Origin: Nocardioides sp. SLBN-35
Lineage (GTDB): Bacteria; Actinomycetota; Actinomycetes; Propionibacteriales; Nocardioidaceae
Length of the DNA: 64,000 nucleotides
NCBI RefSeq assembly: GCF_006715725.1
Contig: NZ_VFNU01000001.1
Coordinates: forward strand, 2,356,001 to 2,420,000
Direction of reading: 5' to 3'
A program made the position numbers and the translations under genes. Positions 1 to 6,601 of the stretch are shown piece after piece. How positions within the stretch are numbered: the stretch's first letter is position 1; each line of letters starts with the position of its first letter. The notes beneath the pieces were generated by a model. It was given only the letters and a program-made list of their open reading frames with translations. It ran no database searches and was not told the DNA's origin.

Positions 1-243
1 CGACGAGGCGCGGCGCGCGGCCGGGTCGGCCGGCCAGAACAGCCCGTCGTCGCCGTCGGCCGCCGCGAGCCGGCCGTAGACGCCGCCGCGGATGCCGTCC
101 TCGACCTCCACCAGCAGATGCGCGACGTCGTGGGGCACGGCGTCGCTGTGGCCCGGTCCGTTGCGCGGCGCGAGAGCCGCGCCGACCGAGCGGTCGACGG
201 CGATCTCGTAGCGCCCGGCGAGCTTCGTGAAGGTCACGTCCAC
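1..243 (-). CDS. Hypothetical protein, N-terminal part, cut by the window edge
   Basis: A GTG at 243 opens a frame of 81 codons that reaches base 1 without a stop, so only the N-terminus is present. The visible part starts VDVTFTKLAGRYE, is acidic and soluble, and shows no signal peptide or membrane segment. GC-rich third positions support real coding. I do not recognise a domain. An in-frame TTG at 279 is a possible longer start. It lies upstream of nothing visible and runs in the same direction as the adenosyltransferase gene, 54 bases after that gene's stop, so it may be the next gene of the same transcript. Confidence 0.55.
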   Translation of the reverse strand, partial: MDVTFTKLAGRYEIAVDRSVGAALAPRNGPGHSDAVPHDVAHLLVEVEDGIRGGVYGRLAAADGDDGLFWPADPAARRASS

Positions 244-297
244 CGCTGCATCGTCGGCAGTGCGGACCGCCGGGTGCAACGGGTTATCCGCGGCGCC

Positions 298-900
298 TCA
301 GCTGGTCTGCTCGCGCTCGTCGGAGTAGCCGCGGTCGCCGCCGGGCACCCACAGCACGTCGCCGACCTCGCGGTTGGCGTGCCGGGCCAGGATGAACAGC
401 AGGTCGCTGAGCCGGTTGAGGTAGGTGATGGCGAGCGGGTTCATCGTCTCGCCGTGCACGGCGTTGGCCGCCCACGCGGCCCGCTCGGCACGTCGTACGA
501 CGGTGCGCGCGACGTGCAGCTGCGCCGCCGCCGGGGTGCCGCCGTTGAGGATGAAGGACCGCAGCTTCTCGAGGTCCTCGTTGAAGTGGTCGCACCACCT
601 CTCGAGCCGGTCGATCGAGGGCTGCTCGATCCGCAGCGGCGGGTACTCCGGGTCGGCCACCACCGGGTTGCACAGGTCGGCGCCCACGTCGAACATCTCG
701 TTCTGGACGTGCGTGAGCACGGCGACGACGTGGTCGCTGAGCCCGCCGGTCGCCACGGCCACCGCGATCTGGGCGTTGGCCTCGTCGACGGTCGCGTAGG
801 CCTCGAGCCGCAGGTCGGTCTTCGACGTCACGCTCATGTCGCCCAGGCGGGTCTCACCGGCGTCGCCGGTGCGCGTGTAGATGCGGGTGAGGTTGACCAT
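298..900 (-). CDS. pduO: PduO-type cob(I)alamin adenosyltransferase
   Basis: Transfers the adenosyl group of ATP to cob(I)alamin, making adenosylcobalamin. The 200-residue length and the N-terminal motif IYTRTGDAGETRLGD (ATP-binding loop of the family) identify it, with the later conserved segments NEDLEKLRSFILNGG and RRAERAAW followed by NRLSDLLFILAR. The start is the ATG at 900: a TACCCT hexamer on the minus strand (908-913) ends 7 bases upstream, which fits a leaderless mRNA. Its product is the cofactor of ethylmalonyl-CoA mutase, encoded 0.6 kb away, so the location is functionally sensible although the two genes are divergent. Confidence 0.95.
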   Translation of the reverse strand: MVNLTRIYTRTGDAGETRLGDMSVTSKTDLRLEAYATVDEANAQIAVAVATGGLSDHVVAVLTHVQNEMFDVGADLCNPVVADPEYPPLRIEQPSIDRLERWCDHFNEDLEKLRSFILNGGTPAAAQLHVARTVVRRAERAAWAANAVHGETMNPLAITYLNRLSDLLFILARHANREVGDVLWVPGGDRGYSDEREQTS

Positions 901-907
901 GGCTCGC

Positions 908-913
908 AGGGTA
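908..913 (-). promoter_or_regulatory. Putative -10 hexamer of leaderless pduO
   Basis: Reads TACCCT on the minus strand and ends 7 bases before the ATG at 900. This is the same geometry as at many other genes in the window. No clear -35 is seen. Confidence 0.5.
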
Positions 914-1030
914 GCCGGGGCTGCGGCACGAAAAAGTTCGGCCCGGCATGCAACCGATCGGACTGCCGGAGCGTCATGGTGGGTAACAGGCGTGTGGGGC
1001 GCCTGCCCAGGACGATCTCGGGAGGGAACC

Positions 1031-1396
1031 ATGGCAGCACGACAGCTCACGCACCCTTCCGTCGTGCGCAGTTCCGTCGAGCATGTCCTCGGCGAGCCCG
1101 TCCTGGTCCTGGCCGGCGACCTCGACGTCCGCAGCACGGGCGAGCTGCGCGCCGCCGTCCACGACCACATCCACGCCTGCGGCACCGACCTGATCAGCCC
1201 GGTCGTCATCGACATCAGCGCTGTCCGCTCGGTCGACGCGACCGCGCTCAAGGTGATCGCCGCCGCGAGCCGACAGGCCCAGCGCTACGGCGTGCGCGTG
1301 GTCCTGCGCGGCGCCCGGCCTGCTGTCCGGCGGATGCTCCACCTCACCCACCTGATCCGGCTGATCGAGCTCGAGCGGGAGCCGATCCCCGCCTGA
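1031..1396 (+). CDS. STAS-domain protein (anti-sigma factor antagonist-like)
   Basis: A single STAS domain of 121 residues, the size of SpoIIAA/RsbV-type antagonists that bind anti-sigma kinases. The fold is recognisable from GEPVLVLAGDLDVRSTGELR at the N-terminus and VVIDISAVRSVDATALK in the middle. In SpoIIAA the phosphorylated Ser sits in a DSSG turn; here the matching turn is DAT-A, so Thr71 would be the only candidate acceptor and regulation by phosphorylation is uncertain. The start ATG at 1031 follows a good GGAGGG ribosome site. No anti-sigma factor or kinase gene is adjacent, so its partner must be elsewhere. Confidence 0.8.
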   Translation: MAARQLTHPSVVRSSVEHVLGEPVLVLAGDLDVRSTGELRAAVHDHIHACGTDLISPVVIDISAVRSVDATALKVIAAASRQAQRYGVRVVLRGARPAVRRMLHLTHLIRLIELEREPIPA

Positions 1397-1492
1397 GCGC
1401 GGGCCCGGTCGCCGTGTCAACGCCGCCTGCTCGGGGGCGGCGTTGTGGAGAACCCCACACGGACGGCGGTTACCAACAGGTAGGGATCGGCC

Positions 1493-1498
1493 TACGCT
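1493..1498 (+). promoter_or_regulatory. Putative -10 hexamer of leaderless ecm
   Basis: TACGCT ends 7 bases before the ATG at 1506, and no ribosome-binding site lies in between, so transcription probably starts at or next to the start codon. Confidence 0.5.
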
Positions 1499-1505
1499 TC
1501 GGCGT

Positions 1506-3545
1506 ATGAGCACCTCGCCCGACGCAGCCGGCCCCGCCGGGAAGGCATCGCACGCCAAGGACCGCCCCTGGGTGATGCGGACCTACGCCGGTCACTCGAC
1601 CGCCGAGGCGTCCAACGCCCTGTACCGGACCAACCTGGCCAAGGGCCAGACCGGCCTGTCGGTGGCCTTCGACCTGCCCACCCAGACCGGCTACGACCCC
1701 GACAGCCCACTGTCGCGCGGTGAGGTCGGCAAGGTCGGCGTACCGGTGCCGCACCTGGGCGAGATGCGCAAGCTCTTCGACCAGATCCCCCTCACCGAGA
1801 TGAACACCTCGATGACGATCAATGCGACCGCCATGTGGCTGCTCGCGATGTACCAGGTCGCTGCGGAGGAGCAGAACCCCGACTCCTCGCCGTCCGAGGT
1901 CGCCCACCAGCTCGCGGGCACGACGCAGAACGACATCATCAAGGAGTACCTCTCGCGCGGGACCTACGTGTTCCCGCCCGAGCACTCCCTGCGCCTGATC
2001 GGCGACATGATCGCCTACACGGTCCACGAGATCCCGAAGTGGAACCCGATCAACATCTGCAGCTACCACCTGCAGGAGGCCGGCGCGACGCCGGTGCAGG
2101 AGATCGCGTACGCCATGTGCACCGCGATCGCCGTCCTCGACCAGGTGAAGAACTCCGGACAGGTCTCCGACGACGACTTCGAGAAGGTCGTCGGCCGGAT
2201 CTCCTTCTTCGTCAACGCGGGCGTGCGCTTCGTCGAGGAGATGTGCAAGATGCGCGCCTTCGTCGACCTGTGGGACGAGATCACCCGGGAGCGCTACGGC
2301 GTCACCGACGAGAAGATGCGCCGCTTCCGCTACGGCGTCCAGGTCAACAGCCTGGGCCTCACGGAGGCGCAGCCCGAGAACAACGTCCAGCGCATCGTGC
2401 TCGAGATGCTCGCCGTGACGCTGTCGAAGAAGGCCCGCGCCCGCGCCGTCCAGCTCCCCGCGTGGAACGAGGCCCTCGGCCTCCCGCGCCCCTGGGACCA
2501 GCAGTGGTCGCTGCGCCTGCAGCAGGTCCTCGCCTTCGAGTCCGACCTGCTGGAGTACGACGACATCTTCGACGGCTCGCCCGTCGTCGAGGCCAAGGTG
2601 CAGGAGCTGATCGCCGGCGCCAAGGCCGAGATCGACCGGGTCCAGGCGATGGGCGGCGCGATCGCCGCCGTCGACTCCGGCTACATGAAGCAGGAGCTGG
2701 TCTCCTCCCACGCCCGCCGCCGGGCGGCCATCGAGGCCGGCGAGGAGATCATCGTCGGCGTCAACAAGTTCGACACCACCGAGCAGAGCCCGCTCACCGC
2801 GGACCTCGACGGCGCGATCATGGTCGCCGACCCGGAGGCCGAGAAGTCGGCCCTCGCCTCGGTCGAGGCGTGGAAGGCCCAGCGCGACGCCGGCGAGGTC
2901 GAGGCCGCTCTCGCCCGGCTCGCCGAGGACGCCAAGTCCGGCACCAACCTGATGGCCGCCACCCTCGCCGCCGCCCGTGCGGGCGCGACCACGGGGGAGT
3001 GGGCCGGCGTCCTGCGTGAGGTCTTCGGCGAGTTCCGCGCCCCCACCGGCGTCGCCGGTGCGGTCGGCGTCGCCGAGGCCGGTGCCGAGCTGACCGCCGT
3101 CCGCGAGGCCGTGCGCGCCACGGGCGAGGAGCTCGGGGGCCGCCTGCGCCTGCTGGTCGGCAAGCCGGGCCTCGACGGCCACTCGAACGGCGCCGAGCAG
3201 GTCGCCGTACGCGCCCGCGACGCGGGCTTCGAGGTGATCTACCAGGGCATCCGGCTGACCCCGGAGCAGATCGTCGCCGCCGCGGTCGCCGAGGACGTCC
3301 ACTGCGTCGGCCTCTCGATCCTGTCCGGCTCCCACATGGAGCTGGTGCCCGCCGTCCTCGATGGTCTGCGCGCGGCCGGGATGGGCGAGGTCCCCGTCAT
3401 CGTCGGCGGGATCATCCCCGAGTCCGACGGGAAGGCGCTGATCGAGCAGGGCGTCGCCGCGGTCTACACGCCCAAGGACTTCGGGCTGACCGAGATCATG
3501 GGCGGCATCGTCAACGTTATCCGCAGGGCCAACGGCCTGGGGTGA
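1506..3545 (+). CDS. ecm: Ethylmalonyl-CoA mutase (MeaA/Ecm family), B12-dependent
   Basis: Rearranges (2R)-ethylmalonyl-CoA to (2S)-methylsuccinyl-CoA in the ethylmalonyl-CoA pathway of acetyl-CoA assimilation. 679 residues. The N-terminal two thirds is the mutase TIM barrel with the family's segments VAFDLPTQTGYDP, NTSMTINATAMWLL and NPINICSYHLQEAGAT. The C-terminal cobalamin domain carries the base-off motif Asp557-x-His559-x-x-Gly562 (GLDGHSNG), followed by LSILSGSH and VGGIIP. The sequence resembles Streptomyces MeaA more than the two-subunit methylmalonyl-CoA mutase; no small subunit gene lies nearby. ATG 1506 is chosen because it matches MeaA N-termini and has a -10 hexamer 7 bases upstream. 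The assignment to ethylmalonyl-CoA rather than isobutyryl-CoA rests on the ccr gene at 14-15 kb. Confidence 0.9.
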   Translation: MSTSPDAAGPAGKASHAKDRPWVMRTYAGHSTAEASNALYRTNLAKGQTGLSVAFDLPTQTGYDPDSPLSRGEVGKVGVPVPHLGEMRKLFDQIPLTEMNTSMTINATAMWLLAMYQVAAEEQNPDSSPSEVAHQLAGTTQNDIIKEYLSRGTYVFPPEHSLRLIGDMIAYTVHEIPKWNPINICSYHLQEAGATPVQEIAYAMCTAIAVLDQVKNSGQVSDDDFEKVVGRISFFVNAGVRFVEEMCKMRAFVDLWDEITRERYGVTDEKMRRFRYGVQVNSLGLTEAQPENNVQRIVLEMLAVTLSKKARARAVQLPAWNEALGLPRPWDQQWSLRLQQVLAFESDLLEYDDIFDGSPVVEAKVQELIAGAKAEIDRVQAMGGAIAAVDSGYMKQELVSSHARRRAAIEAGEEIIVGVNKFDTTEQSPLTADLDGAIMVADPEAEKSALASVEAWKAQRDAGEVEAALARLAEDAKSGTNLMAATLAAARAGATTGEWAGVLREVFGEFRAPTGVAGAVGVAEAGAELTAVREAVRATGEELGGRLRLLVGKPGLDGHSNGAEQVAVRARDAGFEVIYQGIRLTPEQIVAAAVAEDVHCVGLSILSGSHMELVPAVLDGLRAAGMGEVPVIVGGIIPESDGKALIEQGVAAVYTPKDFGLTEIMGGIVNVIRRANGLG

Positions 3546-3559
3546 GACCGCCGCTCACT

Positions 3560-3638
3560 TGTAACTAAGTGTTACAGCACTGATTTGGTGCCTGTGGGGC
3601 CAGAGTGGTGGATATCTGTGCTGTAACACTTAGTTACA
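3560..3638. terminator. Perfect 21-bp inverted repeat between ecm and the ArsC-like gene
   Basis: Arms 3560-3580 and 3618-3638 are exact reverse complements with a 37-base loop. Each arm itself contains a 17-bp dyad of the form TGTAAC-N5-GTTACA (3560-3576 and 3622-3638). The repeat fills the gap between two convergent genes, which suggests a two-way terminator; no U-tract follows either arm. The inner dyads also look like operator sites, so a protein-binding role is possible. Confidence 0.6.
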
Positions 3639-3649
3639 TGACCCGTCGG

Positions 3650-4009
3650 TCACTCGGCCGCGATCACCCGGGACAACGACTCGGGGTCGCGACCGACGAC
3701 CGTCGTACCGTCCGAGGCGGTGAGGATCGGGCGCTGGATGAGGCGCGGGTGCGCGGCCATCAGGTCGAGCCATGCCGCGCGCTGCTCGGCCGCCCGGGCG
3801 GGCAGCGTGACGCCCAGCTTGCCGGCGTCCGCCGTACGCGCGATGTCCCAGGGCTCGAGGCCGAGGCGGGCGAGCACGTCCTCGAGCTCGGTGATGGTCG
3901 GCGGCTCGTCGAGGTAGCGGCGGACGGTGTAGTCGACGCCGGCGGCCCGGAGTTCGCTCTCGGCGGTGCGGCACTTGGAGCAGGCGGGGTTCAGCCAGAT
4001 CTCGATCAC
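3650..4009 (-). CDS. ArsC/Spx-family thioredoxin-fold protein (arsenate reductase-like)
   Basis: 119 residues with the ArsC-family thioredoxin fold. The N-terminal motif WLNPACSKCRTAE holds a C-x-x-C pair where arsenate reductases have their nucleophile, and TARPEL-like and RPILTASDG segments complete the family pattern (here QRPILTASDGTTVVG). I chose the GTG at 4009 over the GTG at 4036 because an AGGG lies 8 bases upstream and the domain begins at once. No ars regulator or efflux gene is near, so arsenate reduction is not supported by context; a general thiol oxidoreductase is equally likely. Confidence 0.8.
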   Translation of the reverse strand: MIEIWLNPACSKCRTAESELRAAGVDYTVRRYLDEPPTITELEDVLARLGLEPWDIARTADAGKLGVTLPARAAEQRAAWLDLMAAHPRLIQRPILTASDGTTVVGRDPESLSRVIAAE

Positions 4010-4057
4010 GACCGGAACCCTAGTAGTCCGCGGCACATGTGAGCCGCGTCACGTCGG

Positions 4058-4076
4058 TTAGGTCTGCCTACCCTCA
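4058..4076 (+). promoter_or_regulatory. Iron box (IdeR/DtxR-type operator)
   Basis: TTAGGTCTGCCTACCCTCA matches the mycobacterial IdeR consensus TTAGGTTAGSCTAACCTAA at 15 of 19 positions. It sits 18 bases upstream of the start of a small Cys-rich gene and 258 bases upstream of the ferritin gene. The box lies just upstream of the predicted -10 at 4083-4088. In mycobacteria iron-loaded IdeR activates ferritin genes and represses uptake genes; which applies here is not visible. Confidence 0.65.
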
Positions 4077-4082
4077 ATCGCT

Positions 4083-4088
4083 TACCCT
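4083..4088 (+). promoter_or_regulatory. Putative -10 hexamer of the small Cys-rich gene
   Basis: TACCCT ends 6 bases before the GTG at 4095, giving a leaderless transcript. The iron box ends 6 bases upstream of this hexamer, so bound repressor or activator would touch RNA polymerase. Confidence 0.5.
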
Positions 4089-4094
4089 CGTCGT

Positions 4095-4301
4095 GTGGGC
4101 AAGGACAAGAAGAAGTCGAAGGGGAAGGTGCGCAAGCTCCCCAAGACGAAGTGCTGCGTGTCGAAGTCGCGCTGCGGTCGCTGCCCCCTGCGGATGCTCA
4201 AGGAGGGCACCCTCCCCGAGGGCTACACCGTCAAGAAGCGCGTGCTGGTGCGCTCCGACGGCAAGAAGGTCACCAAGAAGAGCCTGCAGAAGGCCGCCTG
4301 A
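4095..4301 (+). CDS. Small basic protein with CC-x5-C-x2-C motif, iron-box linked
   Basis: 68 residues, about one third Lys/Arg. Cys20, Cys21, Cys27 and Cys30 form a CC-x5-C-x2-C cluster that could hold zinc or an iron-sulfur centre; the N-terminal tail is almost pure Lys/Asp/Ser. I do not know a function. The GTG at 4095 is preceded by TACCCT at 6-base spacing and by an iron box, and ferritin follows 33 bases downstream in the same direction. Base composition and codon use match the neighbours. Although short, it looks like a real conserved gene because of this promoter architecture; a role in iron storage or signalling is inference. Confidence 0.65.
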   Translation: MGKDKKKSKGKVRKLPKTKCCVSKSRCGRCPLRMLKEGTLPEGYTVKKRVLVRSDGKKVTKKSLQKAA

Positions 4302-4321
4302 GGCTCGCTCACGCCGCCGAC

Positions 4322-4327
4322 TAGGCT
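4322..4327 (+). promoter_or_regulatory. Putative -10 hexamer of the ferritin gene
   Basis: TAGGCT ends 7 bases before the ATG at 4335, so ferritin probably has its own leaderless promoter in addition to read-through from the upstream small gene. Confidence 0.5.
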
Positions 4328-4334
4328 GGCGCCC

Positions 4335-4859
4335 ATGGCCGCACCCCGCTTCACCGACCAGCTCAATGTCCAGATCGGCAACGAGTTCGCCGCGCACAAC
4401 CAGTACCTCGCGTGCGCCGTGCACTACGACGCGCTGACGATGCCCCAGCTGGCGGCCTTCTTCTACGCCCAGGCGCTCGAGGAGCGCCTGCACGCCATGA
4501 TGATGGTGCAGTACCTCCTCGACACCGACGCTCCCGTGAAGATCCCGGGCGTCGAGGCGCCGGTCGCCGTCTTCGACGACGTCGTCGCGCCGATCGAGCT
4601 GGCCCTGGAGCAGGAGAAGCGGGTCACCGAGCAGATCAACGGCCTGCTGCGCATCGCCCGCGACGAGTACGACTTCGCCTCCGAGCAGTTCATGCAGTGG
4701 TTCATCAAGGAGCAGGTCGAGGAGGTCGCGACCATGAACGACCTGCTCGCGGTGGTCACCCGCAGCAAGGACGACATCAACGCGATCGAGGACTGGGTCG
4801 CCCGGGAGCAGGGCGCCGGCGACACCGACCCGACCGCTCCGCCGGCCGCCGGCGCCTGA
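4335..4859 (+). CDS. Ferritin (non-haem iron storage)
   Basis: Stores iron as a ferric mineral after Fe(II) oxidation at a di-iron site inside the four-helix bundle. 174 residues, the usual ferritin length. Candidate ferroxidase ligands are Glu17 (IGNEFAAHNQY), Glu49/Glu50 and His53 (ALEERLHAM), with further acidic residues in the KEQVEEVATM helix. No bacterioferritin-type haem Met pattern is evident, so plain FtnA-type ferritin is preferred. The last 15 residues are a Pro/Ala/Thr tail. It follows an iron box and a small Cys-rich gene, consistent with iron control. Its stop codon is inside a 25-bp palindrome shared with the convergent next gene. Confidence 0.9.
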   Translation: MAAPRFTDQLNVQIGNEFAAHNQYLACAVHYDALTMPQLAAFFYAQALEERLHAMMMVQYLLDTDAPVKIPGVEAPVAVFDDVVAPIELALEQEKRVTEQINGLLRIARDEYDFASEQFMQWFIKEQVEEVATMNDLLAVVTRSKDDINAIEDWVAREQGAGDTDPTAPPAAGA

Positions 4860-4876
4860 CGCTCAGCGTCCGGCGC
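4852..4876. terminator. Palindrome covering both stop codons of a convergent gene pair
   Basis: Two 12-base arms around base 4864 pair with a single mismatch; the core GACGCT-C-AGCGTC is perfect. The TGA of ferritin (4857-4859) and that of the DUF952 gene (4863-4865) both lie inside it. It probably ends transcription in both directions with no separate intergenic space. Confidence 0.5.
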
Positions 4877-5486
4877 GCGGGTGCCGCAGCCGGTAGACCC
4901 CTACTGCCAGCACCACGCCGAGCGCGATGCCCAGCAACCCGCCGAGCGCCGTACCCGCGGCGATCGGCAGCGTGCTGCCGAGGGCCGTGCCCGCCACAGC
5001 GACCAGCAGCACGATGCTGAGGACGGCGACGTTGAAGAACACCTCGCGGAAGTAGACGCGGGAGAAGCTCTCGGTCGGGCGGTCCGGAACGTCCGGGCGG
5101 TCCGGGCGGTCCGCGACGGGTGCGGGCTCCGGGGCCGGCGTCGGCGCGGGCTCGGTGGATCGCTGCGCCGCGAGCGGGATCGCCTTGACCACCGCCGTCA
5201 CCGGCAGCGGTCCGTAGATGTGGGGGAAGGTCTCGCCCGCGCCCGGGAACGGCTCCTCGTCGACCACGGGTACGTCGAGCACTCCCGGGTCGATCTGCAG
5301 CAGCACCATCGGGTCGGTGACCTCGCCGTAGAACCGGTCGCGCACGCCGGTCCACTGATCGGCCCGGCTGGCGTGGATGAAGCCCTCCTCGGCAAGGCTG
5401 CGACCGAGCGTGGAGGTCGTGTAGGAGCCCGCGCGCTGAGCCTCCTCCCAGTCGCGGAGCAGGGCGAGGTGGAAGATCGGCGTCAT
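4863..5486 (-). CDS. DUF952 protein with C-terminal membrane segments
   Basis: 207 residues. The first ~105 are a DUF952 domain, seen in IFHLALLRDWEEAQRAGSY, EEGFIHASRADQ and FPHIYGPLPVTAV; the family has an ADP-ribosyltransferase-like fold but no proven activity. A Pro/Asp/Arg-rich linker of ~40 residues follows, coded by short imperfect DNA repeats (around 5085-5120), then two hydrophobic stretches (FFNVAVLSIVLLVAV and LPIAAGTALGGLLGIALGVV) that should anchor it in the membrane. Start ATG 5486 lies 11 bases after nucS, so the two genes form an operon. The membrane extension is not typical of the short stand-alone DUF952 proteins. Confidence 0.75.
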   Translation of the reverse strand: MTPIFHLALLRDWEEAQRAGSYTTSTLGRSLAEEGFIHASRADQWTGVRDRFYGEVTDPMVLLQIDPGVLDVPVVDEEPFPGAGETFPHIYGPLPVTAVVKAIPLAAQRSTEPAPTPAPEPAPVADRPDRPDVPDRPTESFSRVYFREVFFNVAVLSIVLLVAVAGTALGSTLPIAAGTALGGLLGIALGVVLAVGVYRLRHPRAGR

Positions 5487-5497
5487 GGCGCGGCGGC

Positions 5498-6196
5498 TCA
5501 GAAGAGCCGGTCCTCGGCGTTGTCGAGACCACGCAGCGCGTCGTAGTCGACCACGGCGCAGGCGATGCCGCGGTCCTCGGCGAGCACGCGAGCCTGCGGC
5601 TTGATCTCCTGGGCGGCGAAGATGCCGCGCACCGCGCCCTTGCCGGTCAGCAGCGGGTCGCGGTTGAGCAGGTCGAGGTAGCGGGTGAGCTGCTCGACGC
5701 CGTCGATCTCCCCGCGGCGCTTGATCTCGACCGCGACCGAGAGGCCCTCGCCGTCGCGGCACATGAGGTCGACCGGGCCGATGGCGGTGGGGAACTCGCG
5801 CCGGACGAGGGTCAGGCCGGCGGACAGCGTTCCGGGGTGCTCGGCGAGCAGCTCCTGGAGGTGCTTCTCGACGCCGTCCTTCTGCAGCCCGGGGTCGATG
5901 CCGAGGTCGTGCTTCGTGTCGTGGTGAATCTCGTCGATAAGGATCCGCAGCGTGTCGGGCGTCTGGCCTTTCGGCGCCTTCGCGGTGACGGTCCACTCGA
6001 CCCGGCCGTCCTCGGCCTCGCCCTCGCGGACCGTGCACGGCGGCGACATCCAGTTCAGCGGCTTGTAGGAGCCGCCGTCGGAGTGCACGAGCACCGAGCC
6101 GTCGGCCTTGAGCATGAGCACCCGGGTCGCCATCGGGAGGTGCGCGGTCAATCGGCCTGCGTAGTCCACCTGGCAACGCGCAACGACGAGTCTCAC
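5498..6196 (-). CDS. nucS: NucS/EndoMS mismatch-specific endonuclease
   Basis: Cuts both strands at mismatches in the non-canonical, MutS-independent mismatch repair of actinobacteria and some archaea. 232 residues: an N-terminal DNA-binding and dimer domain, then a RecB-like nuclease with Asp143 (GPVDLMCRD), Glu157 and Lys159 (VAVEIKRRG). The protein ends EDRLF; in other actinobacterial NucS proteins such a C-terminal Leu-Phe motif binds the sliding clamp, so the same is inferred here. Start GTG 6196. The minus-strand hexamer TAGATT (6205-6210) ends 8 bases upstream and overlaps the promoter of the divergent DUF167 gene. Confidence 0.95.
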   Translation of the reverse strand: MRLVVARCQVDYAGRLTAHLPMATRVLMLKADGSVLVHSDGGSYKPLNWMSPPCTVREGEAEDGRVEWTVTAKAPKGQTPDTLRILIDEIHHDTKHDLGIDPGLQKDGVEKHLQELLAEHPGTLSAGLTLVRREFPTAIGPVDLMCRDGEGLSVAVEIKRRGEIDGVEQLTRYLDLLNRDPLLTGKGAVRGIFAAQEIKPQARVLAEDRGIACAVVDYDALRGLDNAEDRLF

Positions 6197-6204
6197 GGGC
6201 GACG

Positions 6205-6214
6205 AATCTACAGT
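6205..6214. promoter_or_regulatory. Overlapping divergent -10 hexamers of nucS and the DUF167 gene
   Basis: Only 25 bases separate the two start codons. On the plus strand TACAGT (6209-6214) ends 7 bases before the GTG at 6222; on the minus strand TAGATT (6205-6210) ends 8 bases before the GTG at 6196. The hexamers share two bases, so polymerases could not occupy both at once. Confidence 0.5.
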
Positions 6215-6221
6215 CTGCGTC

Positions 6222-6533
6222 GTGGAGATCGACGATCAGCCGTGGTGGCGCCCCGAGCACGTCGACGAGCAGGGCCGTACGACGACCTGGCTGCTCGCCG
6301 TACGTGTCCAGCCGGGCGCCTCTCGCACGGGCCCGGCGGGCGCGACGGGCGTGGACGGAGCCGAGCTCAAGATCCGGCTCGCCTCGCCGCCCGTCGACGG
6401 TCGAGCCAACGACGAGCTGGTGCGCTGGCTGGCCAAGGAGCTCGGCGTCCCCCGCTCTGCGGTGAGCCTGGTGCGCGGCCAGGCCTCGCGGTCCAAGCTG
6501 GTCCGCGTCGACGTGACCGCCCGCCGGATGTGA
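6222..6533 (+). CDS. DUF167 (YggU-family) protein
   Basis: 103 residues with the DUF167 signature: [10 protein letters not shown] near the N-terminus, [23 protein letters not shown] in the middle, and [17 protein letters not shown] at the end. The fold is known from structural genomics (YggU, MTH637) but the biochemical role is not. An N-terminal extension of about 20 residues rich in Trp, Asp and Glu precedes the domain. GTG 6222 is supported by the -10 hexamer 7 bases upstream and by the lack of any other start. Divergent from nucS. Confidence 0.9.
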   Translation: MEIDDQPWWRPEHVDEQGRTTTWLLAVRVQPGASRTGPAGATGVDGAELKIRLASPPVDGRANDELVRWLAKELGVPRSAVSLVRGQASRSKLVRVDVTARRM

Positions 6534-6601
6534 CGTCTGTCTCTGTCCACATGGTTACCGACTGGTAGTCAGTGGGCCGGACGGATGCCACACTGCCAGC
6601 C

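Noticed and set aside
1470..3335. Long open frame antisense to ecm
   Set aside because: It is the mirror of a strongly conserved gene in GC-rich DNA; the protein is low-complexity (Asp/Gly/Leu/Arg) with no ribosome site.
3650..4036. Arsenate resistance operon
   Set aside because: Only one ArsC-like gene, with no arsR, arsB or acr3 near it.
5085..5120. Repeated GGTCCGGGCGG units
   Set aside because: They encode the Arg-Pro-Asp linker of the DUF952 protein and are not intergenic repeats.
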